DNA of 31,382 bases, taken from a virus. Below, in pieces: positions 14,715 to 22,221 of this stretch; the first letter of the stretch is position 1; every line of letters begins with the position of its first letter. Made by a program: the position numbers and the translations under genes. The notes under the pieces are model-generated. The model made no database searches. It had not been told where the DNA came from and saw nothing but the letters and a program-made list of their open reading frames with translations. Location: positions 1 to 31,382 of the IMG/VR virus record IMGVR_UViG_3300030108_005477, one strand, 5' to 3'.

Positions 14715-15425
14715 ATGACAACTCATTTCACTTCTGGTGTGACTAACGTCGGCGTGAGCAGCACGCTAGGCAAGCTGAAGATGCCCGCTCCATCTAAATA
14801 CCACACCTATCATAACGATTTTGACACTTACTTAGCGTCTGATTGGACGATAACGACGACAGAAGGTGGATCAGGAAATGCATCGGAGGCTTTGGGCGAC
14901 GGCGATGGTGGGCTCCTCGTCATTACAAATGACGACGCGGACAATGACAACGATTTCTTACAATTAGTAAAAGAAGGTTTCAAGTTCGAGTCGGGCAAAC
15001 AGCTAGCGTTCAGCTCACGTTTCAAGACGTCAGACGCAGACGCTTCAGACGTTGTCATGGGCTTACAGATTACCGATACGTCACCTCTTGATGTGTCAGA
15101 TGGCGTGTTTTTTCTGCTTACCGACGGATCTACCACTTTGCAGTTCATAGTCGAAAAGGATGGAACGCAAAGCACGCTGAACCTACCAACGGCTATGGCG
15201 GATGACACGTTCATGACCGTAGGTTTTGTTTTTGATCCGAAAGATCAGTTGTTTCACGTTTTCCAAAATAACGCAGAAGTAGGCACGGTTGTTGCGACCA
15301 ACGCTCCAGATGATGAGGACCTTACTGTGAGCTTTGGGATTCAAAATGGCGCTGCCGCGGCAAAAGTCATGACGATTGACTATGTTACCGCCATGAAAGA
15401 GCGCACCGCTGCGACTGAACTGTAG
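14715..15425 (+). CDS. Structural protein with LamG/jelly-roll-like fold
   Basis: This 236-residue protein starts at ATG 14715 behind a clear gaggag; upstream in-frame TTG 14664 would run through the inverted repeat and is unlikely. After a short N-terminal tag (MTTHFTSGVTNVGVSSTLGK) the body is beta-rich, with a pattern like concanavalin/LamG sandwiches: FDTYLASDWTI, LLVITNDDADNDNDFLQLVK, KQLAFSSRFKTSDADASDVV, MGLQITDT, GVFFLLTDG, VSFGIQNG and MTIDYV. Proteins of this kind are conserved in marine podoviruses and are probably virion surface components, for example a head fibre. The fold is a judgement from pattern; the location is inferred. Confidence 0.65.
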   Translation: MTTHFTSGVTNVGVSSTLGKLKMPAPSKYHTYHNDFDTYLASDWTITTTEGGSGNASEALGDGDGGLLVITNDDADNDNDFLQLVKEGFKFESGKQLAFSSRFKTSDADASDVVMGLQITDTSPLDVSDGVFFLLTDGSTTLQFIVEKDGTQSTLNLPTAMADDTFMTVGFVFDPKDQLFHVFQNNAEVGTVVATNAPDDEDLTVSFGIQNGAAAAKVMTIDYVTAMKERTAATEL

Positions 15426-15435
15426 GGGGTGACTC

Positions 15436-15840
15436 ATGGCTGACGCCGTAACGAGCCAGACAATCCAGGACGGCGAGCGAAAGGCCGTCCTAAAATTTAC
15501 TAACGCGAGCGATGGCACGGGTGAGTCTGCTGTTAAAAAGGTAGATGTTTCTGCCCTTACGAATAACGCACGAGGTGAGTCCTGTAGTAGCGTAGCCATC
15601 AATCGAATATGGTGGCAGTGTACCGGGCTAAGCGTGAAGATTGAGTTTGATGCTACGTCCAACGTATTAGCAATCGGCCTGAGTGAAGACTCGAACGGAT
15701 ATCACGATTATTCCGCTTTTTCGGGGATACCAAACAACGCAGGCAGTGGTAAAACGGGTGATTTAGATTTCACCACGGTTGGTCATAGCAGCGGTGATAC
15801 CTATATGATCATTCTCGAGCTGATCAAGTCTTACGGTTGA
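15436..15840 (+). CDS. Conserved beta-rich structural protein
   Basis: This 134-residue protein begins MADAVTSQTIQDGERKAVLK and contains TNASDGTGESAVKKVDVSAL, INRIWWQCTGLSVKIEFDA and NAGSGKTGDLDFTTVGHSSG. The sequence is beta-rich, with no membrane segment or enzyme motif. I recall closely similar small structural proteins beside the capsid or fibre genes of marine phages. The gene lies 10 bases after the previous stop with a gggggtga ribosome stretch. The exact virion position is unknown. Confidence 0.65.
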   Translation: MADAVTSQTIQDGERKAVLKFTNASDGTGESAVKKVDVSALTNNARGESCSSVAINRIWWQCTGLSVKIEFDATSNVLAIGLSEDSNGYHDYSAFSGIPNNAGSGKTGDLDFTTVGHSSGDTYMIILELIKSYG

Positions 15841-16142
15841 TGGCAACTACAAAAGACGTAAAAAAAACAGAATCTGGCAGGGTCTCCTATAGGGGAGAGA
15901 CTTTTGCCGGTTTCAATAAGCCGAAGAGAACGCCAGGCGAAAATAAAAAATTTGCAGTGCTGGCAAGACAAGGCAACGAAGTGAAATTAGTGCGATACGG
16001 TGATCCTAATATGCGAATCCGCACTAACGACCCTGAGCGTAACCGCAGCTTTCGCGCTAGACACAAGTGTTCAACAGCCAAGGACAAATTGACGGCGAGA
16101 TATTGGTCTTGCCGCGGATGGCCGGCCAAAAATAGTAGGTAA
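15840..16142 (+). CDS. Small basic Cys-containing conserved phage protein
   Basis: This 100-residue protein starts at ATG 15840, overlapping the preceding stop by one base (TGATG). It contains GETFAGFNKPKRTPGENKKF, FAVLARQGNEVKLVRYGDPN, FRARHKCSTAKDKLTARYWS and CRGWPAKNSR. Similar proteins with the ARHKC ... ARYWSCRGW ending recur in phages as unknowns. The two cysteines (about residues 77 and 91) and nearby His suggest a small metal site or disulphide, but four clear ligands cannot be seen. It is strongly basic. Function unknown; virion association is plausible from position. Confidence 0.7.
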   Translation: MATTKDVKKTESGRVSYRGETFAGFNKPKRTPGENKKFAVLARQGNEVKLVRYGDPNMRIRTNDPERNRSFRARHKCSTAKDKLTARYWSCRGWPAKNSR

Positions 16143-16147
16143 CACTC

Positions 16148-18082
16148 ATGGCAGAGACGGACCTCGAGCAAGCTATAGCGGAGTACTCTAGCGGTGCAAC
16201 CCCGTTCAGTGGGCTCCAAGATTTTTTTCTTAATCGTCCAGTATTTGATCGAGGCCCTCGACCTGATCCTGTTTTGCCGACCGTCAGAACCTTAGATTTT
16301 GCCGACTTTGATCAAGGTCAACGAGCCACTGAGCTTCAAAATTTGATTGATGAGCAAATAGCTCAACAGCAATCCGATCGACAAGCAGCGCTAGATACGT
16401 TGCGCGATACCCTCCAGGAGCAGCTTTCTACGGCAGCAGAGGCTGAAGCAGCAGAACGCTCAAATGTAGTGAGGGCGTTGGAAGAAAGATTGTCGAACGT
16501 TCGAGAGAACATTGCGGCAGAGCAGTCTGAGTTGCGAGATTTGGGAGTAGCTGAGCGCGCTGATCTTAGAGCAGAGCAACAGGCCCTGGTAGATACGCTT
16601 CAAGCAAATATCGACTCCGCTAGAGCGGATCTTCTCGAGTCTCAAGCTAGAGTGGAGGCCGCGCAAACTGGCGCGCTTGGGGATTTAGAGGCCCGGCAGA
16701 CGAGCATCGTTGAAAATCTCAGAGAAAGAATCTCGGGTTTGAACGACGACCTGGGCAGTATTTCTACTGAAATTCGTTCGGAGCTTGCCGAACAAGAAGC
16801 CTCCTTGAGTGAAGAGCAGAGGAACGCTGGCAGTGAGCTGCAGAGCAAAATCAACGATTTGTCGGCAGAGCTCGAAACCGTCTCAGAAAGCGTAGGGACC
16901 GAAACTGAAAGACAGGCTGAGTTACTCCGAGGCGAAAGAGAAACCGCTCTAACTGATTTAGAGGAGAAAATCGGGTCCCTACGAGAAGAAATTGGGCAAC
17001 TGCCTTTTGATGACATCGATGCCCGTATCGAGCAACTCTCCAACAGTAGCGCGACGCTTGCCCAAACTGCAGATACAGAGCGGGCGGAGCTCGCCAGGAG
17101 AATCGAGCAGTTGACCGGTCAAGCAGTTACGCCAGAAGATCTAGAGCGGGCGCTGGGCGATAGGGTGACAAGCGACGAGCTTTCGCGACAACTCGAGGGC
17201 ATAAGGTCTCAACTGGTGGACCCCGATAGAATTTCAACAGAACGGGCGGCCGCCATACAAGCGGCGATTGATCCTCTGAGTGCAGAAAGAGCGCAAGCCA
17301 TCTCATCGGCGGTTGACCCAATCCAGCAGCAAATAGAGGCTTTGAGAGGGCAAATACCACAACAAATAGACATTGAGGCGCTGCGCAAGCAGATCACTGA
17401 CGACATTATGGCGAACCTACCGCAACAGCAGGCAGCACCCGCAGAGACTACAACGCCAGTTACAGTTGGCTCCGCAGAAGGCCAGCAAGACATCTCGGTT
17501 GAGCCGGAGGGTGACGCTTTGGCCGCATACATGAACCTGTCGGACGGCCAAGCAGATGCTTTGGGTCTTTTCGATGATCCGAGACCGATGCAGCAGTTCA
17601 ACCCGTCCTCGGATATCAGAGACACGATTGCGGTTCCGACGCCACGACAGAATCAAATGACGAGTCGCGCAGGTGCTTTTATACCAGAGACATCAGTAGG
17701 GGTCATTCAAACAAGTGCGGACAAGCCGATCATTCCGAACTTCAAGGATCAAAATCTGATGGACAATTTTGCTGGATTTAGTATGCGCAAAGACGACAGC
17801 CCGGATGGTGGAGGATTGATGTCAAAATTGTCGCAAGCGTCTAGTCCTAGTACGTCGATTGGTGGATTTTTTCCCAGTTTAGTCGGCTTGAAAGCCGCCA
17901 ACGGGTCTGCGGGCGGGACGCCGGTAGTGGGCAACGTAGCCATTCGAGCTGATCGTACGCCTAAGCCTGAAGGAATTGTTCCGTTGACACCAACCACTCC
18001 AAAAGTGAAGCGTCAAATGCCGGCTCGAAAACCATTGCCGGTCATGACCGCACCTATTCGTTTCAATAGATTTACGAGGTAA
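16148..18082 (+). CDS. Long coiled-coil structural protein
   Basis: This is a 644-residue protein. Residues about 55-360 form a nearly uninterrupted coiled coil (SDRQAALDTLRDTLQEQLST; LRERISGLNDDLGSISTEIR; SELQSKINDLSAELETVSES). It becomes Gln/Ile/Pro-rich to about 420, then disordered, with Gly/Pro/Ser stretches and a basic end (PARKPLPVMTAPIRFNRFTR). Coiled coils of this length can span tens of nanometres and are found in fibres, head fibres or internal rods. A tape measure is unlikely in a podovirus-type genome. No enzyme motif is visible. The disordered C-terminus probably anchors it. Function is inferred only as structural. Confidence 0.65.
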   Translation: MAETDLEQAIAEYSSGATPFSGLQDFFLNRPVFDRGPRPDPVLPTVRTLDFADFDQGQRATELQNLIDEQIAQQQSDRQAALDTLRDTLQEQLSTAAEAEAAERSNVVRALEERLSNVRENIAAEQSELRDLGVAERADLRAEQQALVDTLQANIDSARADLLESQARVEAAQTGALGDLEARQTSIVENLRERISGLNDDLGSISTEIRSELAEQEASLSEEQRNAGSELQSKINDLSAELETVSESVGTETERQAELLRGERETALTDLEEKIGSLREEIGQLPFDDIDARIEQLSNSSATLAQTADTERAELARRIEQLTGQAVTPEDLERALGDRVTSDELSRQLEGIRSQLVDPDRISTERAAAIQAAIDPLSAERAQAISSAVDPIQQQIEALRGQIPQQIDIEALRKQITDDIMANLPQQQAAPAETTTPVTVGSAEGQQDISVEPEGDALAAYMNLSDGQADALGLFDDPRPMQQFNPSSDIRDTIAVPTPRQNQMTSRAGAFIPETSVGVIQTSADKPIIPNFKDQNLMDNFAGFSMRKDDSPDGGGLMSKLSQASSPSTSIGGFFPSLVGLKAANGSAGGTPVVGNVAIRADRTPKPEGIVPLTPTTPKVKRQMPARKPLPVMTAPIRFNRFTR

Positions 18083-18084
18083 GC

Positions 18085-18456
18085 ATGGCAAGCGAAGTAC
18101 CAGACAATGTAGCTAACCCGTCTCTCTACAGACAGGCTAAGAGAAAAGCAAAAGCCAAATTCGACGTCTTCCCGTCAGCTTATGCCTCGGGTTACCTCGT
18201 CCAAGAATATAAGCGCCTTGGGGGCAAGTACAAAGGCGCTATCGGCGGAGAGGTCACGCTTGACCCTGTGAAAAGCGACCTCGACAAAGACGGCAAGCTT
18301 AGCGCCTATGAGCGCAAGCGCGGGACAGCGATTGCAAAAAGCATGGCCCGGCAGGCCAAACCCATGAAAAACGGCGGCACGGTCATGGTGCAGAGCCGTG
18401 GGTGTGGAGCTATTATGCCAGAAAAACAAAAAATGACCCGAGTACCCCGTGGGTAA
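18085..18456 (+). CDS. Basic protein with EF-hand loop and RGCGA C-terminal tag
   Basis: This 123-residue protein has three parts. Residues about 11-50 form a conserved-looking block (NPSLYRQAKRKAKAKFDVFP, YLVQEYKRLGGKY). Residues 65-76 (DLDKDGKLSAYE) fit an EF-hand calcium loop with Asp1, Asp3, Asp5, Gly6 and Glu12. Residues 95-123 are a tail, KNGGTVMVQSRGCGAIMPEK then QKMTRVPRG. The tail is nearly identical to that of the next gene. It has a gaggt ribosome site. The gene overlaps the next start by 8 bases. It is probably a virion or assembly protein; the molecular role is unknown. Confidence 0.7.
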   Translation: MASEVPDNVANPSLYRQAKRKAKAKFDVFPSAYASGYLVQEYKRLGGKYKGAIGGEVTLDPVKSDLDKDGKLSAYERKRGTAIAKSMARQAKPMKNGGTVMVQSRGCGAIMPEKQKMTRVPRG

Positions 18457-18847
18457 ACCACAAGGCGGCCTGAAAAAGTGGTTCGGCAAAGGGAAAGGTG
18501 GCGATTGGGTCGATATCGGCGCTCCGAAAAAAGACGGTAAGTTTCAGTCTTGTGGACGCGCTCAAGCAAAAGGGACTAAGCGTTCTTACCCAAAGTGTGT
18601 GCCGAGGGCGGAAGCCAAGCAGATGACCGAGGCGGAGCGCAAAAGCGCAGTGAGACGCAAAAGAGCCAAACCGCAGGGTGTGGGTGGTAAACCGACAAAC
18701 GTCAGAACTTATACCTCGCCAGCATCAGCGAAAGGTCGACGGATCGTGCGCAAAGCGAATGGCGGTGATGTTACGATGGTTCAAGCCCGCGGGTGTGGTG
18801 CGATCATGCCCAACAAACAAAAAATGACGAGAGTCCCACGTTCCTAG
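18449..18847 (+). CDS. Basic protein with Cys motif and RGCGA C-terminal tag
   Basis: This 132-residue protein starts at GTG 18449, inside the end of the preceding gene. Residues about 1-85 have a conserved-looking core: PQGGLKKWFGKGKGGDWVDI, GAPKKDGKFQSCGRAQAKGT, KRSYPKCVPRAEAKQMTEAE and KRAKPQGVGGKPTNVRTYTS. The tail, residues about 103-132 (NGGDVTMVQARGCGAIMPNK, QKMTRVPRS), repeats that of the preceding protein. The core looks like a small conserved family of marine phages. There is one Cys in CGR, one in KCVP and one in RGCGA. It is strongly basic. Function unknown. Confidence 0.7.
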   Translation: MGKPQGGLKKWFGKGKGGDWVDIGAPKKDGKFQSCGRAQAKGTKRSYPKCVPRAEAKQMTEAERKSAVRRKRAKPQGVGGKPTNVRTYTSPASAKGRRIVRKANGGDVTMVQARGCGAIMPNKQKMTRVPRS

Positions 18848-18859
18848 TAGGAGGACAAA

Positions 18860-19153
18860 ATGGCCGGACACAAAATGACAAATAAAGGCATGGCGATGAA
18901 GAAGCCTGGCAAGATGCAAAAAGGCGGCGCCATGAAAAAGAAAAAAATCAAAATGCCAGGCGGCATGAAAAAAGGTGGGACCATGAAAAAAGTGGGACCC
19001 GGCAAAATGAACAAGGGCGGAACGATGAAAAAGCCGCCAACCAAAATGGACAAAGGCGGCACGATCAAGAAGCCTGGAGGTATGAAGAAAGGCGGCTCTG
19101 TCAAAATGATGAAGAAGCCCTCCAACAAAAATAGCGGCCTTTTCGGCCGGTAG
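18860..19153 (+). CDS. Lys-Gly-Met repeat protein (KGG repeats)
   Basis: This 97-residue low-complexity protein holds 29 Lys, 21 Gly and 15 Met with a single acidic residue (Asp64). Five K-G-G-[ATS]-[MIV]-K units start at residues 21, 38, 52, 65 and 77, spaced 17, 14, 13 and 12 residues apart. It has a strong taggagg ribosome site (from 18848), which points to abundant translation. The extreme charge suggests binding to DNA or to an acidic protein, like a small nucleoid-type protein packed with the genome. That is inference. It ends overlapping the next GTG by one base. Confidence 0.75.
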   Translation: MAGHKMTNKGMAMKKPGKMQKGGAMKKKKIKMPGGMKKGGTMKKVGPGKMNKGGTMKKPPTKMDKGGTIKKPGGMKKGGSVKMMKKPSNKNSGLFGR

Positions 19154-19848
19154 TGGCTTATCTACAATCGAACATCCCGTATTTCAAATGCTGGGTGCGG
19201 AAAGAGTACACGCATAATCACGAGCAATACCATGGTGAGTTTTTGCACGCTATGGCAATTGCCGTCACAACCATGCCAACTCGGTGCTTGAGCTTCCAAG
19301 TTATTTTCACCGGAGCTGAATGCGAAGACGACGAGCCAAACGTCCATGGCGGCGCTATGTGGGCACGGATGCCCATAACAGCGTTAGCGGGAGACACAGA
19401 TTATGAGGGTTGGCCTGACCCCATGCCGGTTTGGGCCGCACAGCCATGGGATTGCTCATCTCATCATCATGCCGTTTATGTGCTCGATCGTTGCACCCCG
19501 TGCCCCTGGATTGCAAAAATTGATGGTGAATTTTATCCGGCCAAATATCTGTTCACGGTTGACTACGCGGAGAACGAGATAGCCGACGACCCTGCCCAGC
19601 ACAAACAATCGCATGTGATGCAATTGCTAGAAGCAGGTGACTGGACGGGCAACATCGTCGCCCTTCCAAATAACAGAGTCCGAGTGACGCACCCCGCATG
19701 GTTCTCGGTTGGCGAGGGAGCCCCGGATTTTCGACCTAGTCAGCACATTCACTACAGCAAGAGCGATCTTGACTACACTTTAGATGTGAATAAGGTGTTC
19801 GATAACCTTTATGCCCCAGAGAAGAAGAATGGCAACAAGCGGAAGTAA
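19153..19848 (+). CDS. Conserved phage protein of unknown function (HNHEQYHGEF type)
   Basis: This 231-residue protein starts at GTG 19153. The N-terminus is YLQSNIPYFKCWVRKEYTHN and the body is beta-rich: HGEFLHAMAIAVTTMPTRCL, AMWARMPITALAGD, WAAQPWDCSSHHHAVYVLDR, GEFYPAKYLFTVDYAENEIA, QHKQSHVMQLLEAGDWTG and NNRVRVTHPAWF. I remember close relatives with the same order of motifs in marine T4-like and podovirus genomes, always of unknown function. Several His/Cys/Asp clusters could bind metal. It overlaps the connector gene by 20 bases. It is encoded with tail genes, so virion assembly is likely. Confidence 0.75.
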   Translation: MAYLQSNIPYFKCWVRKEYTHNHEQYHGEFLHAMAIAVTTMPTRCLSFQVIFTGAECEDDEPNVHGGAMWARMPITALAGDTDYEGWPDPMPVWAAQPWDCSSHHHAVYVLDRCTPCPWIAKIDGEFYPAKYLFTVDYAENEIADDPAQHKQSHVMQLLEAGDWTGNIVALPNNRVRVTHPAWFSVGEGAPDFRPSQHIHYSKSDLDYTLDVNKVFDNLYAPEKKNGNKRK

Positions 19849-20524
19849 GGATTTCGAACTAGATGTAGCAGATTACATCGAGGAAGCTTTTGAGCGTTGC
19901 GGGCTGGAGCTCCGCACAGGGTACGACTTGAAAAGTGCCACACGGTCGCTGAATCTCATGCTAGCCGAATGGTCAAACCGGGGGTTGAACCAATGGACAG
20001 TCGCACAAAAAACTATTTCGATGGTGAAAGACACCACCGAATATACAATTGATTCTACAAATCCTACAGCGACGATTGACGTTCTAGACGTTTTCATACG
20101 TGAAACGATAGGCGGTCAAACGACAGACGTGCCCCTCAGCAGAATGTCTCGTGCCGAGTATGCGCACATTTCAACAAAAACGAGCACTGGTAAGCCGAAC
20201 CAATTTTTGGTTCAGAAAAAACTTTCGCCAACGGTGACTGTGTGGCCGGCGCCAGATAAAAACAGTACGTATACTATCCACCTCAATGTCCTGTCTCGTA
20301 TGGACGATGCGGACGTTGGCGTCGATACGCTTGAAATACCCTTCCGATTTTTTCCCTGCCTTGCGGCGGGTCTAGCATATTATTTGGCTTTGAAGCGCGC
20401 TCCTGAGAAAGTACAAATGTTGAAGGCGCTGTATGAAGAGGAGTTCGATAGAGCCTTATCACAAGACGAGGAGCGGGCGAGCTTTCGCGTTGCGCCAGAT
20501 TTGCGTAATTATAACATCGCCTAA
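19829..20524 (+). CDS. Head-tail connector/adaptor, P22 gp4-like
   Basis: This 231-residue protein starts at ATG 19829 (MATSGSKDFELDVADYIEEA); the more upstream ATG 19811 lies within the preceding gene and reads as basic filler. The helical N-terminal part (FERCGLELRTGYDLKSATRS, LNLMLAEWSNRGLNQW) matches P22 gp4-type adaptors, which attach to the portal after packaging. The core is beta-rich (TTEYTIDSTNPTATIDVLDV, NQFLVQKKLSPTVTVWPAPD) and the C-terminal helices (LAAGLAYYLALKRAPEKVQM) complete the fold. It is the first of the head-completion genes before the nozzle gene. The role is inferred from the pattern and position. Confidence 0.75.
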   Translation: MATSGSKDFELDVADYIEEAFERCGLELRTGYDLKSATRSLNLMLAEWSNRGLNQWTVAQKTISMVKDTTEYTIDSTNPTATIDVLDVFIRETIGGQTTDVPLSRMSRAEYAHISTKTSTGKPNQFLVQKKLSPTVTVWPAPDKNSTYTIHLNVLSRMDDADVGVDTLEIPFRFFPCLAAGLAYYLALKRAPEKVQMLKALYEEEFDRALSQDEERASFRVAPDLRNYNIA

Positions 20525-20526
20525 TT

Positions 20527-20850
20527 ATGGCTTTCTCTAGCAACAAGAACGCTTATGGGATTTGCGATATCACGGGGTTTCGATATCGCTTGCGTGATAT
20601 GAAAAAGACCTGGAACGGTCTATTGGTGGGCCCGGATCAATGGTCACCGAAGCACCCCCAGCTGATGAAAAAGCCTACTCCGATTGATCCGCAAGCGCTG
20701 AAAGAAGCCAGGCCAGACCCCTCTTCCGATGGCGAGGATAATAAATTTTTCAGTGTTTACACTAACGTCGGAAGTGGTAAATTAGGTACAACTTTGCAAA
20801 CTTTTGCAATTACAGCCGGCGTTGGAACCGTGGAGATCACCATCACATGA
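20527..20850 (+). CDS. Small conserved protein with a degenerate Cys-ribbon-like region
   Basis: This 107-residue protein has NAYGICDITGFRYRLRDMKK, TWNGLLVGPDQWSPKHPQL, then TPIDPQALKEARPDP. The first part resembles a known phage small-protein type in which CDRCGF ... C ... C would form a zinc ribbon. Here only one Cys (about 13) is left, so zinc binding is not expected. The C-terminal end is beta-like (TLQTFAITAGVGTVEITIT). It sits between two adaptor genes and overlaps the next start as ATGA. A tail or adaptor accessory protein is likely; the mechanism is unknown. Confidence 0.65.
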   Translation: MAFSSNKNAYGICDITGFRYRLRDMKKTWNGLLVGPDQWSPKHPQLMKKPTPIDPQALKEARPDPSSDGEDNKFFSVYTNVGSGKLGTTLQTFAITAGVGTVEITIT

Positions 20851-21497
20851 GCTTTACCCTAGCGACTCTTAAGTCCACCGTGCAGGATTACTTGCAGGTC
20901 AATGAAACGACCTTCAACAATAATTTGAACACGTTCATCAAAGAGTCTGAAAGTCGTATATTTAAAATGGTCCAGCTGCCCTCGCAACGCAAAAATGTTC
21001 AGGGGACGGTTACCACTAGCAACCGTTTTTTAGCGACTCCCAGTGATTTTTTTGCTCCGTTCAGCTTGGCTGTAATAGATAGTAACAACAAATACCACTA
21101 TTTGGATTTCAAACACCCAAGTTTTTTGAAAGCTTTCAGTCCGACGACCACAACAACAGGTAGACCTCGGTACTACAGTTTGTTCGATGATACAGCCTTT
21201 GAACTAGCGCCCGTGCCAAATAGCGGCTACACCGCAGAGCTACACTATCTCCACAAACCGGCGTCTTTGACGTCAGGCAGCGACTCTGGAACAACTATTT
21301 TGTCTGATGAGCATCCCGACGCCCTCTTTTATGGCACCCTGGTAGAAGCGGCTGTTTTTTTGAAAGAAGCTCCTGACGTCATAGGGAATTTTGAGGGGCG
21401 GTTCAAAGAGGCGATTGCTAGGATGAAGAACCAAAGCGAGGGCCGTGAGAGTCGAGACGAATATCGTTACGACTTGCTGCGCATTGGTATCAGTTAG
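20847..21497 (+). CDS. Second tail adaptor-type protein (T7 gp11/P22 gp4-like organisation)
   Basis: This 216-residue protein begins with a helical block (FTLATLKSTVQDYLQVNETT, FNNNLNTFIKESESRIFKMV). A beta core follows (NRFLATPSDFFAPFSLAVID, NNKYHYLDFKHPSFLK, RPRYYSLFDDTAFELAPVPN, YTAELHYLHKP). It closes with helices (DALFYGTLVEAAVFLKEAPD, FEGRFKEAIARMKNQSEG). This helix-strand-helix order is that of short-tail gatekeeper/adaptor proteins. Two adaptor-like genes in one cluster may give a two-layer junction. The assignment is by pattern only. Confidence 0.7.
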   Translation: MSFTLATLKSTVQDYLQVNETTFNNNLNTFIKESESRIFKMVQLPSQRKNVQGTVTTSNRFLATPSDFFAPFSLAVIDSNNKYHYLDFKHPSFLKAFSPTTTTTGRPRYYSLFDDTAFELAPVPNSGYTAELHYLHKPASLTSGSDSGTTILSDEHPDALFYGTLVEAAVFLKEAPDVIGNFEGRFKEAIARMKNQSEGRESRDEYRYDLLRIGIS

Positions 21498-22219
21498 TGT
21501 CCCGTATCCCTGAATTAGAGGGCAAGCGAGTTGCCATCATAGGTTTGGGCGCGTCTCAGATTGATTACGTAATCGGTGTAGAAAACAGCAAAACGTGGGA
21601 TGAGGTTTGGGTGATCAACTCTGCCTTATCAGTCTTCGCGTGTGACCGTGTCTTCATGTTGGACCCCGCGAGCAGATTTCTCGATACAAATGATGCGGGA
21701 AATCAGACCGAAGTCATGCGCAAGGTGTTGCCCAGTTTTTCGAAACCGATTTACACCTGCGAGTTAGATCCAAGGGTGCCTGCTGCGGTCGAATATCCCT
21801 TAACCGACGTCATCAAAGATCAAAGATGCGCTTACCTAAACACGACGGTTGCTTATGCGGTTGCTTTCGCTGCCTACCAGAAGGTAGGGCATATTGACCT
21901 TTTTGGCATGGATTTTTCGTACAAACACAATCTGCACTTTGCAGAAGCCGGCAGGGCGTGTCTGGAGTTTTGGATTTGTAAGTGCATCTCCATGGAAATA
22001 AGCGTTGGTGTCAGCCCCAGATCCTCTCTTCTAGACCAGAACGTTGAGGTGGAGGAGCGTTTGTATGGGTATCATCGTTTAGATAATCCCAAAATAGCGA
22101 TGCCGGATCCGCAAGGAGAGTGGGTTGTTTGTAATCGATCAGAGCTCGCGTCGATGGTCAAGAAACACAACCTTGAAACCATCGAGGTGATGGCTAGCCC
22201 AGAGCCATACAAAGGATAA
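21497..22219 (+). CDS. Rossmann-like protein, possible DUF115/glycosyltransferase-like enzyme
   Basis: This 240-residue protein starts at GTG 21497, overlapping the preceding stop by one base. It opens with a nucleotide-binding-type beta-loop (RVAIIGLGAS, residues 11-20), followed by WDEVWVINSALS (34-45), DRVFMLDP (50-57), NTTVAYAVAFAAYQKVG (115-131), IDLFGMDFSY (133-142) and EAGRACLEFWI (150-160). This order resembles DUF115-like or sialyltransferase-like Rossmann proteins, which bind nucleotide-linked substrates. I cannot tell the substrate. It is unusual among tail genes; virion glycosylation or a structural reuse of the fold are both possible. Confidence 0.6.
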   Translation: MSRIPELEGKRVAIIGLGASQIDYVIGVENSKTWDEVWVINSALSVFACDRVFMLDPASRFLDTNDAGNQTEVMRKVLPSFSKPIYTCELDPRVPAAVEYPLTDVIKDQRCAYLNTTVAYAVAFAAYQKVGHIDLFGMDFSYKHNLHFAEAGRACLEFWICKCISMEISVGVSPRSSLLDQNVEVEERLYGYHRLDNPKIAMPDPQGEWVVCNRSELASMVKKHNLETIEVMASPEPYKG

Positions 22220-22221
22220 AT

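Noticed and set aside
19135-19149. CGGCC / GGCCG hairpin at the end of the Lys-Gly-Met gene as a terminator
   Set aside because: The stem is only five base pairs, no T-tract follows and the next gene starts at once.
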